A program made the translations under genes and the position numbers. Positions 8,255 through 16,281 of a stretch of 35,814 nucleotides of DNA are shown piece after piece. The DNA comes from Mediterraneibacter agrestimuris (GTDB lineage: Bacteria; Bacillota; Clostridia; Lachnospirales; Lachnospiraceae): NCBI RefSeq assembly GCF_943193195.1, contig NZ_CALPDG010000038.1, forward strand, positions 1 through 35,814, given 5' to 3'. Under the pieces are notes generated by a model that saw only the letters and a list, made by a program, of their open reading frames with translations, was not told the DNA's origin and searched no databases. Within the stretch, counting starts at the first letter, position 1; the number at the start of each line of letters is the position of its first letter.

Positions 8255-9237
8255 CGCACAGATGAATCATTACTGATAGTCTGCAAAAATTCATATGCGT
8301 GATTGATTCCGGTTACAACAGCAGTAGAAGAAACAGTTGCGCCGGAAACAGCATCAATCTGTGTTCCGTTTTGTGCGGAGGTATCGGTATCTTCTTCATG
8401 GGATGGTGTGAGTTCCACATTGGCAGCCTGTGCCATACAGTCAGCAGCCAGGCTGATAAATCCTCCTACAGAGATGCTGACACCGGAAACAGCGTCTGTC
8501 TTGCCTTCGGCATTGGTTTCAAGGAAGGTAAGAGACTGGTTCTGGATCAGAGCGTCAGCCAGTGCTTCCGCCTGTTCTTTCCATGTGGGACCGTCTTCCG
8601 TCATCACATATTCGCCGTTTTCAGATATGACACTTTTCTTTGTTCCGTCTTCCTTAATTCCATCCCAGTTGACTGCTGTGATTTTACCGTCTTTTACAGT
8701 CAGGTTTACCTCTTCAGTAAATCCGTTGGAATCAGGCTCTGCTTTGGCGGTGTATGTTCCGTCTGTAAACGTTACATTATCCAGAACGGTTAAATCTGCG
8801 GTGCCGGAGTTACTCTCTTCGACAGAACCATCTTCACCGACTGTCATGCCAGGAAGATAAACAGGGGCTTTTATTCCGTTAAATTGGTTCAGGAAATCAG
8901 ATTCTGTAATTTTTGATCCCAGACTTTCTGTTTCATTTTGTTCAGTGATTTCCAATTTGGTGATCATAGATGCAGCCTCATCGAAGGAAACGTTCATCAC
9001 AATGTCGCCGCCATATCCTTTCTGGCGGACGGTTACGATATAACCGTCTTCGGTTTTTACTGCTTTATCAATATTTTCCACATCATTTACATCAAGTTCT
9101 TCTGTTACTTTCGCTTCTGTAGTTCCTGTACTGCCTGTCATATCTGTGGACAATGCCTTGGATCCGATAATGATACCGAAGGAAAGTGCAGTTACAACAG
9201 CTAGTGCGATAATTCCTTTTACTGTTTTATTTTTCAT
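8233..9237 (-). CDS. rnfG: RnfG-like subunit with two FMN_bind motifs
   Basis: RnfG carries covalent FMN on the outer face of the membrane. The 334-residue protein has an N-terminal membrane helix (about 7-24). The RnfG start is visible at GYGGDI (74-79) and ESLGSK (104-109), and the canonical flavinylation motif DAVSGAT ends at Thr301 (295-301). Between them lies a second FMN_bind-like unit (about 155-275) with a variant motif DAVSGVS (248-254), Ser in place of Thr and Val in place of Ala. Standard RnfG is about 190-210 residues, so an extra domain appears to be inserted inside the RnfG fold. GGAGAAG precedes the ATG, 11 bases after the rnfD stop. Confidence 0.85.
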   Translation of the reverse strand: MKNKTVKGIIALAVVTALSFGIIIGSKALSTDMTGSTGTTEAKVTEELDVNDVENIDKAVKTEDGYIVTVRQKGYGGDIVMNVSFDEAASMITKLEITEQNETESLGSKITESDFLNQFNGIKAPVYLPGMTVGEDGSVEESNSGTADLTVLDNVTFTDGTYTAKAEPDSNGFTEEVNLTVKDGKITAVNWDGIKEDGTKKSVISENGEYVMTEDGPTWKEQAEALADALIQNQSLTFLETNAEGKTDAVSGVSISVGGFISLAADCMAQAANVELTPSHEEDTDTSAQNGTQIDAVSGATVSSTAVVTGINHAYEFLQTISNDSSVRKSTKTN

Positions 9238-9248
9238 AGTCTTCTCCC

Positions 9249-10190
9249 TTATGCTTTTTTAGTTCCGTATATATGTTTTTTATAAAGAAATGACAGACCA
9301 CCGGCAAGACAGTTGGCTGTCAGGATTCCGAAACAGATACCTTCTGGATAATGGCTGAAAATACGGATCGCCGCCGTAATAATACCGGCAGTGACTGCGT
9401 AAAGCAGCCGCCCTCTGCGGGAAATGAATACATAATCTGTCAGCATATAGCAGGCACCCAAAATCAGTCCGCCTCCAAGCAGATTCAGAAGGATATCTCC
9501 GGTAAATAGTCCGTCAGGTCCGAATATAAAGGTCAGGATAAGCACAGTTGCAATATAGGTAAGAGCTGCTTCTGCATTAACAATTCCCATATAGCACATA
9601 TAAACAAAACCAACCAACAGCAGAAGTTTACTTGTTTCGCCGAGCGCTCCCGGTGTTTCACCTAAGAACATCTGGATATAACTGTAGCCTGCTTCTCCTC
9701 CATTTTTTACTGCGCCCAAAACCGTTGCAGATGATACAGCATCCGCAGGTAATGTATACGGGGCTGTGTACTGCATAACCGTGCCGGGCCATAGGATCAT
9801 TGCTAACAGACGGCCCATCAGTGCTGGGTTGGCAAAGTTGTTGCCGATGCCGCCGAACATCTGTTTTACAAACAAGATGCTGAATACTGCAGTTACGACA
9901 ATGATCCAGACCGGAACGGTAGACGGCATATTGAACGCCAGTAATATTCCAGTGACGACTGCACTGAAATCGCCGGCAGTCACCTGTTTGTTCGTTAGTT
10001 TCTGCCAGAGATATTCAGTTGTAACGCAGACGGCAACGGAAAGTCCGGTGAGATACAGCGAGCGGATTCCGAAAAAGTAAATAGAACCAAGAAGCGCAGG
10101 GATCAGAGAAAGTGATACGTGAAACATAATGCTTCTTGTTGTACGATCCGTACGCAGATGTGGTCCGTTGATTATTCTTACTTGATCCAT
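9249..10190 (-). CDS. rnfD: RnfD/NqrB-like membrane flavoprotein subunit
   Basis: The protein has 313 residues and multiple membrane helices. Family marks include GPHLRTDRTTRSIM (9-22), GGIGNNFANPALMGR (113-127) and the covalent FMN site DAVSSAT with Thr156 (150-156). RnfD passes electrons through the membrane between RnfC-side and RnfG-side flavins. The ATG at 10190 is chosen because MDQVRIINGPHLRTD is the normal N-terminus. A longer open frame runs back into rnfC and is an overlap. The rnfC stop is only two bases upstream, so the genes are tightly coupled. Length is slightly short but normal for the family. Confidence 0.92.
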   Translation of the reverse strand: MDQVRIINGPHLRTDRTTRSIMFHVSLSLIPALLGSIYFFGIRSLYLTGLSVAVCVTTEYLWQKLTNKQVTAGDFSAVVTGILLAFNMPSTVPVWIIVVTAVFSILFVKQMFGGIGNNFANPALMGRLLAMILWPGTVMQYTAPYTLPADAVSSATVLGAVKNGGEAGYSYIQMFLGETPGALGETSKLLLLVGFVYMCYMGIVNAEAALTYIATVLILTFIFGPDGLFTGDILLNLLGGGLILGACYMLTDYVFISRRGRLLYAVTAGIITAAIRIFSHYPEGICFGILTANCLAGGLSFLYKKHIYGTKKA

Positions 10191-10192
10191 GA

Positions 10193-11572
10193 TTACTTCA
10201 CCGCCCTTTCCCATTTCTGTTGTTTTACAATGTCTCTTGCCATACGGGTACGCACGGCGAGTTCTCTCTTTGCAGGACATGTGTAAGAGCAGCAGCCACA
10301 GGCGATACATTCGCTGGCATAGAGCTTCTCGCACAAATCATAGTCCTCGTTGAAAAATGCAATTTCAATCTGGTATGGCGTCAGTCCTGCAGGACATACA
10401 TTTTCGCAACCCTGACACCGGATACATGGTTGTTCTTTATATTCCGAATCTGGCAATACCACAATACCCGAAGTGCTTTTTGTGATATAAAACAGCTCGT
10501 CTTTTCCGTTCCAGTCAGAGGCGGCACACAGACCTGTCATGGGACCGCCGGCGATGATCCGGTTCTTTTGCGTAGTTACACCACCGCAGAGTCTGATCAG
10601 TTCTTTGGCAGAGGTTCCGATTGGAACCAGATAATTGCCCGGCTGTTTTACCCATCCGGTGACGGTGACAATCCGCTCGGTGAGAGGGATGCCTCCGAGT
10701 ATCATATCGGCTGCAGCTTTGGCTGTGCCTACGTTGGATACGATCACACCTACATCGGCGGGAAGCCCGCCCATTGGTACTTCACGGTCAAGAACAGTCT
10801 GAATAAGCTGACGTTCGCCGCCCTGCGGATAACGAGTCGGAAGAACTTTTATTGAAATGTTTTCCGTTTCGTCTATCATACCGGAAAATGTTGCCGTTTT
10901 CAGAAGTTCATTTAGATGTTCTGAAGCCTTCGGCTTGTTATCTTCAATACAGATGTAAGCCTGTCCGGCGCCGGAAGCTTTTAAAAGAAGACGCACTCCG
11001 TTGAGCAGCGCATATCCTTCCTCCAGCATGAGCCGATAGTCACAGGTCAGAAAAGGCTCACATTCTGCACCATTGATGAGCAGAGTATCGATTACCTTGT
11101 TTGTTTTATATTTTTTGTGTGTTGGAAAGCCGGCACCTCCCATTCCGGTTAATCCACCGTCGTGGATACCGTGTAGAATTTCTTCTGCAGTAATGCTGCG
11201 TATGTCTGCTGCTTGGGTACGATGATCGGCCGGTACGGATTCGGCAGGAGATGTATCGTTGCTTTGAATGATACATGCTTTAATCTCTCGTCCCTGATTG
11301 GACACATCCCTGACTTCAAGGATTGTTCCGTTGACACTTGCATGGAGGGGAGCAGCCCCAAATGCTGCCGGTTTTCCAATAAGCTGACCTTTTTTTACAG
11401 AATCCCCGGACTGTACAAGTAGTTCGCATGTTCCGTTAAAAGACTGTTCTGATAAAATTGTGACAACTTTTGGGTGGTAGGTCTTTATTGACTGATCCAT
11501 GGACAATAATTTGTCAGAACCGTCCGTTGGATGTATGCCGCCGGGGAAAGCTGATGTTCCTCTTCTTAGCAT
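10193..11572 (-). CDS. rnfC: RnfC, NADH-facing iron-sulfur flavoprotein subunit
   Basis: The protein has 459 residues, normal for RnfC. It has the FPGGIHP start (9-15), a biotin-carboxyl-carrier-like hammerhead (35-90), the NADH/FMN-binding region with GGAGFPTHKK (145-154) and GAECEP (168-173), and an SLBB-like region near 300-330. Two [4Fe-4S] motifs follow: Cys383/386/389/393 and Cys422/425/428/432. All eight ligands are present. It is the first gene of the operon; AAGGAG precedes the ATG, and the promoter in the divergent region 11573-11863 was not clear to me. In a normal Rnf complex RnfC receives electrons that began at ferredoxin-oxidising RnfB, but no rnfB is present here. Confidence 0.95.
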   Translation of the reverse strand: MLRRGTSAFPGGIHPTDGSDKLLSMDQSIKTYHPKVVTILSEQSFNGTCELLVQSGDSVKKGQLIGKPAAFGAAPLHASVNGTILEVRDVSNQGREIKACIIQSNDTSPAESVPADHRTQAADIRSITAEEILHGIHDGGLTGMGGAGFPTHKKYKTNKVIDTLLINGAECEPFLTCDYRLMLEEGYALLNGVRLLLKASGAGQAYICIEDNKPKASEHLNELLKTATFSGMIDETENISIKVLPTRYPQGGERQLIQTVLDREVPMGGLPADVGVIVSNVGTAKAAADMILGGIPLTERIVTVTGWVKQPGNYLVPIGTSAKELIRLCGGVTTQKNRIIAGGPMTGLCAASDWNGKDELFYITKSTSGIVVLPDSEYKEQPCIRCQGCENVCPAGLTPYQIEIAFFNEDYDLCEKLYASECIACGCCSYTCPAKRELAVRTRMARDIVKQQKWERAVK

Positions 11573-11793
11573 GTCTGTTTCTCCTTTTCTTTATTTATCG
11601 TGTGCCTTGAAAAAACTTTGTTATTTTTTATACAAGGTATACTTCGTCAGAATACCACAAAATAAAAGGGGCGGCAAGGAGGGAAGAGGTGATTTTGAGA
11701 GGGGAAATAAAGGAAAAAACAGATTTTAGGGATTCAACTTTACGGGGGTTGAATTTGCGGATACCGGAAGAAAATTGTGTCAATGAAAGATTT

Positions 11794-11821
11794 TTGCTCT
11801 TGAGAATACCCTCTATATAAT
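11794..11821 (+). promoter_or_regulatory. Promoter for the GNAT-Ogt gene
   Basis: TTGCTC (11794-11799), a 16-base spacer and a perfect TATAAT (11816-11821), about 43 bases before the ATG. A 7-bp palindrome ATTCAAC/GTTGAAT (11732-11754) lies further upstream and might be an operator. Confidence 0.55.
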
Positions 11822-11863
11822 GATAGAATAATCGTATTGAGTAGTAGAAGGGAACATAGAAAG

Positions 11864-12793
11864 ATGATCAGAAGGATACAGAAAAAAGATGTCGAAAAGA
11901 TTGCAGAGATCTGGCTGAATACGAATCTGAAGGCACATGATTTCATCAAGGCAGAATATTGGACAGAGAATTTTCCTATGGTGAAGGATTTGTTCTGTCA
12001 GGCAGAGGTTTATGTATACGAAGAAGCAAGTGAAATTCTTGGCTTTGTGGGGATAGAGGGAACGTATATAGCAGGGATTTTTGTCAGAGGCAAAGCGCAG
12101 TCTAAAGGAATTGGAAAGCAGTTATTGGACTACGTAAAGGAAATCAAAGGAAAACTGACTTTAAGCGTGTATCAAAAAAATGTGCGTGCAGTAAAATTCT
12201 ATCAAAGAGAAAATTTTATGATTCAAAGTGAGTGCATAGATGAAAATACAGGGGAAGTGGAGTATTTTATGGAATGGAATGCAGCCAGGATGGAAAAAGA
12301 ATATACATATCATTATGATTCACCGCTTGGTGCGATCACCATGTCTTCAGACGGAGAGGCATTGACCGGACTGTGGTTTGAAGGACAAAAGTATTTCGGA
12401 AGTACACTGACTAGTGAAAGTGAACAGAAAAATCTTTCTGTTTTTGAAGAAACCATCTGCTGGCTGGATGTTTATTTTGAAGGAAAGAAACCGGATTTTA
12501 TTCCAAAGCTGAAACTAAAGGGAACAAAATTCCGCAGAATGGTATGGGAGATTTTGTTGGAGATTCCTTATGGACAAACGATGACATATAAGGAAATTGC
12601 AGATAAAGTTGCGAAGCAAAGGGGAATGGAAAGTATGTCGGCGCAGGCAGTCGGAGGCGCGGTAGGACACAATCCCATTTCGTTGATCGTACCGTGCCAC
12701 CGGGTGATCGGAACAGACGGCAGTCTTACCGGGTATGCGGGCGGCATGGAGAAGAAAGCTGAGCTTTTAAAAATGGAACATGTGGATATATGA
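11864..12793 (+). CDS. GNAT acetyltransferase fused to methylated-DNA-cysteine methyltransferase
   Basis: The protein has 309 residues and two domains. Residues 1-140 are a YjaB-like GNAT unit (THDF-like LKAHDFIKAEYW at 22-33; acetyl-CoA loop QSKGIGKQLL at 79-88). Residues 143-309 are an Ogt/AGT suicide methyltransferase that removes O6-alkylguanine damage. It has GQTMTYKEIA (237-246), the active site PCHRVI with Cys278 (277-282), and GYAGGMEKK (290-298). Both halves look intact. The ATG at 11864 is preferred to an in-frame TTG at 11837, as AGAAGG fits it better. The fusion suggests that repair and an acetyltransfer step are co-expressed, for example under alkylation stress; this is inference. 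Confidence 0.88.
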   Translation: MIRRIQKKDVEKIAEIWLNTNLKAHDFIKAEYWTENFPMVKDLFCQAEVYVYEEASEILGFVGIEGTYIAGIFVRGKAQSKGIGKQLLDYVKEIKGKLTLSVYQKNVRAVKFYQRENFMIQSECIDENTGEVEYFMEWNAARMEKEYTYHYDSPLGAITMSSDGEALTGLWFEGQKYFGSTLTSESEQKNLSVFEETICWLDVYFEGKKPDFIPKLKLKGTKFRRMVWEILLEIPYGQTMTYKEIADKVAKQRGMESMSAQAVGGAVGHNPISLIVPCHRVIGTDGSLTGYAGGMEKKAELLKMEHVDI

Positions 12794-12906
12794 ACTGTCA
12801 GTGGGAAAGCTGAGATGGAAAGCAGAGTAAAATAGAAAATCGGACAAAGCAAAAACACAGTGCTACACGAGAATATGGCAGAGGAATAAACAAGGAGATG
12901 AGATGT

Positions 12907-13713
12907 ATGAGTGAGAAGACAAAGAAGATTTTGAAAGTAGTGATCCCGATTGTAATCGCATTGATTTCAGTGTTTGTGGTGGCGAGATTTGCCGCGTCAA
13001 CAGAATTTCATGCCAAGACAATTCAGTCACTGGATGAGAAAAAAACTACAGTTATGGAATTGACAGCCGCATCCACCGCGGCATCGGCGGCAATTTCTTT
13101 ATTGCCCGGAGATACAGGAATTCCGATTGCAGAGAAGCTGGCAGATTTGAGTACTTATTTTTTATTCGTATTATGTGCGTTGTATTTGGAAAAATATCTG
13201 TTAACCATTACCGGATATGCGGCTTTTGTGATATTGATTCCAGCTGCCTGTCTGCTTTTTTCTTTTAATGTATTTAGAAGGAGCAGATCCGTGAACCGGG
13301 CGGCTAAGAAAATCGCGCTGTTCGGACTGGCGATTACGGTTGTGATCCCAGCCAGTGTGAAAGTGGCTGATATGGTAGAGGATACCTACAAGGCTTCTAT
13401 TAACAGTACGCTTGAATCAGCAAAAGAAGCAACAGAAGAGATTGAAGAAAGTGCAGAGGATTCCAAGAATTCTAAAGATGATGAGGGATTTCTGGCAGGC
13501 ATTATCTCTACTGTCCAGAATGGTGTATCTGGCGTGACGAATAAGATCCAGACAGTTTTAAATGACTTTATCGAGGCGCTTGCAGTTATGATCGTGACGT
13601 CCTGTATCATTCCGATTGCAGTGTTGTTTTTCTTTGTCTGGCTAGTGAAGGCTGTGCTGGGGATTGATATAGATGTCAAATCTGTCAGACCGGGGAAAAG
13701 GATCGGGGGTTGA
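12907..13713 (+). CDS. Multi-pass membrane protein, function unknown
   Basis: The protein has 268 residues. Hydrophobic segments lie at about 9-28, 83-95, 103-123, 136-155 and 223-250. An outside-type loop (30-80) carries ELTAAST. A highly acidic, Ser-rich stretch (168-193) is followed by an amphipathic GISTVQNGVSGVTNKIQ-like helix. I do not recognise a family. The ATG at 12907 is used because AAGGAG (12892-12897) sits nine bases before it; the in-frame ATG at 12898 abuts the ribosome site. It lies 113 bases after the GNAT-Ogt gene and may share its transcript. Confidence 0.75.
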   Translation: MSEKTKKILKVVIPIVIALISVFVVARFAASTEFHAKTIQSLDEKKTTVMELTAASTAASAAISLLPGDTGIPIAEKLADLSTYFLFVLCALYLEKYLLTITGYAAFVILIPAACLLFSFNVFRRSRSVNRAAKKIALFGLAITVVIPASVKVADMVEDTYKASINSTLESAKEATEEIEESAEDSKNSKDDEGFLAGIISTVQNGVSGVTNKIQTVLNDFIEALAVMIVTSCIIPIAVLFFFVWLVKAVLGIDIDVKSVRPGKRIGG

Positions 13714-13732
13714 ATATGATACAAATTTTTTG

Positions 13733-13761
13733 TTGACATTTTAGAAATAGTTGGCTATACT
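13733..13761 (+). promoter_or_regulatory. Strong sigma-A promoter ahead of the mutS2-like leader
   Basis: A perfect TTGACA (13733-13738), an exact 17-base spacer and TATACT (13756-13761). Transcription would start near 13768, leaving about 345 bases before the mutS2-like ATG. That leader contains a tiny ORF and two terminators. It is the best promoter in the window. Confidence 0.85.
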
Positions 13762-13805
13762 GTGCCTGTATATAAAATAAAAACAAATGTTTACAGAGGT
13801 GTTTT

Positions 13806-13832
13806 ATGTCCGGAGTGGCAGAAGTAAGATAA
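13806..13832 (+). CDS. Possible 8-residue leader peptide
   Basis: ATG at 13806 encodes MSGVAEVR and stops with TAA. A good ribosome site, GAGGTG at 13796-13801, lies four bases before it, and the promoter is about 40 bases upstream. A short terminator hairpin begins 30 bases after the stop. This order (strong promoter, tiny ORF, terminator, long gap, gene) resembles translation-attenuation leaders of ribosome-protection and resistance genes. Whether it is translated is unknown. Confidence 0.45.
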   Translation: MSGVAEVR

Positions 13833-13861
13833 CAACAAAAATTTAATCAAGAAAGGGAGAC

Positions 13862-13886
13862 AAGGGGCTATCCCCTGTTTTTTGTG
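13862..13886 (+). terminator. Short leader terminator
   Basis: A compact hairpin AGGGG-CTAT-CCCCT (13864-13876) is followed by GTTTTTTG. The stem is only five G/C-rich pairs, so efficiency may be conditional. It lies between the tiny ORF and the mutS2-like gene. Confidence 0.55.
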
Positions 13887-14028
13887 TACCCTTTTTGATA
13901 TCGGAAGATATCAGTTGTATCAGCTTTGCGGACGCATACCTATACCAAATACATTTGTTTAGTGATTTTGTATACAGGAAAAAGACAGTAGTAGTTTATG
14001 ATTTTGTATATGAATAAAAAGCAGTGAG

Positions 14029-14060
14029 AGTATGTTCTGGTAAAGGAACATACTTTTTTT
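14029..14060 (+). terminator. Second leader terminator before the mutS2-like gene
   Basis: A perfect 9-bp stem AGTATGTTC (14029-14037) / GAACATACT (14046-14054) is followed by TTTTTTT. It ends about 55 bases before the start codon of the gene it precedes and does not follow any gene of ordinary size, so it probably acts as an attenuator. Confidence 0.8.
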
Positions 14061-14114
14061 GTTGCCAAGCATGCGATAAAATGGCTTTTTATTTATATGT
14101 AAGGAGTAACGAAA

Positions 14115-16022
14115 ATGAGAAATGCAGAACAAATATTAGAATTTGATAAAGTAAAAGAAATATGGAAGGAGCTTGCTTTGACAGAATATGCAAAGCAGGA
14201 AATAGAGAGAACAGTTCCGATTAAGTCTGAACCGGAACTGCTTGCACGGCAGCGGGAGACATCGGAGGCTAAAATGCTGATTGAGAAGAATGGCATGCCT
14301 CCATTGGATTCGCTGCAGGGGTTGAAAGAATGGGTTATGATTGCTAAAAAGGGCGGATGCTTAAGCGCTGAACAGTTAGAGGGGGTTGGAATGGCGCTCA
14401 CCGCAGTGTCAAGGCTGAAACAATATTTGAATCAGGGGAAGGTATACGATATTTCTCTGGCATATTATGAGGAGAATCTGGAACCGCTGACGGATATCAA
14501 AGATAAGATTCATACACAGCTTCGGGGAGGAAGAGTAGATGATAATGCTTCCAGGATGCTGAAAACTTATCGAAGCAATATGGCGAAAGAAGAGGACAGT
14601 ATGCGCTCCAAAGCAGAGGCTGCAATGCGGGCGAACAAAGTGTATCTGGCAGATAATTTTAGTACGACAAAAAACGGGCATTTGTGTATTCCGGTGAAAA
14701 AGGAGCATAAGAATAGAATCAGGGGTACTGTGATTGAGCAGTCTTCCACAGGAAGCACCGTATTTATGGAACCAGCGGCAGTTACAAAGCATTATGAAGA
14801 AATTCAGATTTTACTCATATATGAGGAAAATGAAGTGCGGCGGATTCTGTACGAACTGACTGCCTGCATACATGACGAAGCAGAGACTTTGGAGGCAGAT
14901 ATCCGTATGATCGAGAAGCTGGACTATATTTTCTCCAAAGGCAAACTTAGTCTGGAGTTAGAAGCGGCAGAACCAATGATTAATACAGAGCGCAGGATTG
15001 TGTTTAAGGACGGAAGACATCCGCTGATGGATAAATCTGTTGCTGTACCCTTGCAATTTACAATTGGAGACGGGACGAATGGAGTTGTCATTACCGGACC
15101 CAATACAGGAGGCAAGACTGTGGCGATCAAAACTGTAGCGCTGAACTGCATGATGGCACAGTGTGGACTGCATGTGACCTGTAAACAGGCGGACGTCTGT
15201 ATGAACAGCAATTACCTTTGCGACATCGGTGATGGACAGAATTTGTCAGAGAATCTATCCACTTTTTCTGCACACATTTCCAATGTGCTGGATATTTTAA
15301 GACATATCAATAAGGAAAGTCTCGTTATTATGGATGAGCTTGGTTCAGGTACTGATCCGGCGGAGGGAATGGGAATTGCCGTAGCAATTCTGGAGGAGCT
15401 GAAGAAGAGCGGGGCGTTGTTCCTTGTAACGACTCATTATCCCGAGGTGAAGCAATATGCAGAACAGGAAGAGGAAATCGTTAATGCAAGGATGACATTT
15501 GACAAGGAAAGCTTAAAGCCTTTGTATCAGCTTGTGATAGGAGAGGCAGGAGAAAGCTGTGCCTTCTATATTGCAGGAAAAATGGGGATGCCTAAATCTA
15601 TGCTGGCCACAGCGGCAAGGGCGGCCTACAACGGGGGGATGCCCAAGGAATTGGAGAAAATATGTGTTGAAAGTGAAATGAAGAAGCAACCTTCTGGTCA
15701 TATTCAAAAGAGTCAGATGAAGAAACAGAGACAGCAGAATATCAGGAAATATCAGATTGGAGACAGTGTGATGGTGTACCCGGACAAGAAAATAGGAATT
15801 GTGTGTCAGCCTCAGAATGAAAAAGGCGTGCTTCGGGTACAGATGCCGGATAAGAAGATATGGATCAATCAAAAACGGGTGAAGCTGCATGTGGCAGCAG
15901 AAGAACTCTATCCTGAGGATTACGATTTTTCAATATTGTTTGATACGGTGGAAAATCGGAAGCTGCGTCATCAAATGGACAGAGGGAAATGTATGAATGG
16001 AGAAATTACTTTGAATATGTAA
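14115..16022 (+). CDS. MutS2-like ATPase lacking the Smr domain
   Basis: The protein has 635 residues; full MutS2 is about 780. The core, clamp and ATPase regions are present: Walker A GPNTGGKT (328-335), the conserved segment around 380-395 (NLSTFSAH), Walker B LVIMDE (403-408) and GSGTDPAEG (410-418). A KOW-like segment (546-593) follows. The C-terminal Smr nuclease domain is absent; the protein ends with YPEDYDFSILFDTVENRK (599-616) plus a short tail. MutS2 in Bacillus subtilis acts on collided ribosomes and in recombination. This short form may keep ribosome or DNA clamping without cleavage (inference). AAGGAG lies eight bases before the ATG. Confidence 0.88.
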   Translation: MRNAEQILEFDKVKEIWKELALTEYAKQEIERTVPIKSEPELLARQRETSEAKMLIEKNGMPPLDSLQGLKEWVMIAKKGGCLSAEQLEGVGMALTAVSRLKQYLNQGKVYDISLAYYEENLEPLTDIKDKIHTQLRGGRVDDNASRMLKTYRSNMAKEEDSMRSKAEAAMRANKVYLADNFSTTKNGHLCIPVKKEHKNRIRGTVIEQSSTGSTVFMEPAAVTKHYEEIQILLIYEENEVRRILYELTACIHDEAETLEADIRMIEKLDYIFSKGKLSLELEAAEPMINTERRIVFKDGRHPLMDKSVAVPLQFTIGDGTNGVVITGPNTGGKTVAIKTVALNCMMAQCGLHVTCKQADVCMNSNYLCDIGDGQNLSENLSTFSAHISNVLDILRHINKESLVIMDELGSGTDPAEGMGIAVAILEELKKSGALFLVTTHYPEVKQYAEQEEEIVNARMTFDKESLKPLYQLVIGEAGESCAFYIAGKMGMPKSMLATAARAAYNGGMPKELEKICVESEMKKQPSGHIQKSQMKKQRQQNIRKYQIGDSVMVYPDKKIGIVCQPQNEKGVLRVQMPDKKIWINQKRVKLHVAAEELYPEDYDFSILFDTVENRKLRHQMDRGKCMNGEITLNM

Positions 16023-16218
16023 TGTACTTCAGACGATCTTAGAAAAAACAGAGGTGCTTTAGCGGAATTTATTTTAAATAAGAAAAAAATAATTAAACCG
16101 GAAATTCTGAATCATAGATGTTAATATTGAAAATGAATGAGAAAGTAAAAAATATTTCATGAAAAAGACGAGGAATAGCTAAAAAACATTTTTATAATAG
16201 AAAATTTGCAAGAAGTGA

Positions 16219-16247
16219 TTGACTAAATGTCAAAAATCTTATAAAAT
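16219..16247 (+). promoter_or_regulatory. Promoter for the aminotransferase gene
   Basis: TTGACT (16219-16224), a 17-base spacer and TAAAAT (16242-16247), 35 bases before the ATG at 16282. The rest of the 16023-16281 gap is AT-rich, and I saw no terminator in it. Confidence 0.7.
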
Positions 16248-16281
16248 ACTTTTTAGTGAGTAAAAAAGTGGAGGAATAGCT

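Noticed and set aside
8303-8860. Plus-strand frame opposite rnfG
   Set aside because: Its Ser/Val/Pro-rich composition mirrors the rnfG codons, so it is a shadow.
10190-10334. 48-residue N-terminal extension of RnfD
   Set aside because: It runs into the rnfC gene, while the ATG at 10190 gives the standard family start two bases after the rnfC stop.
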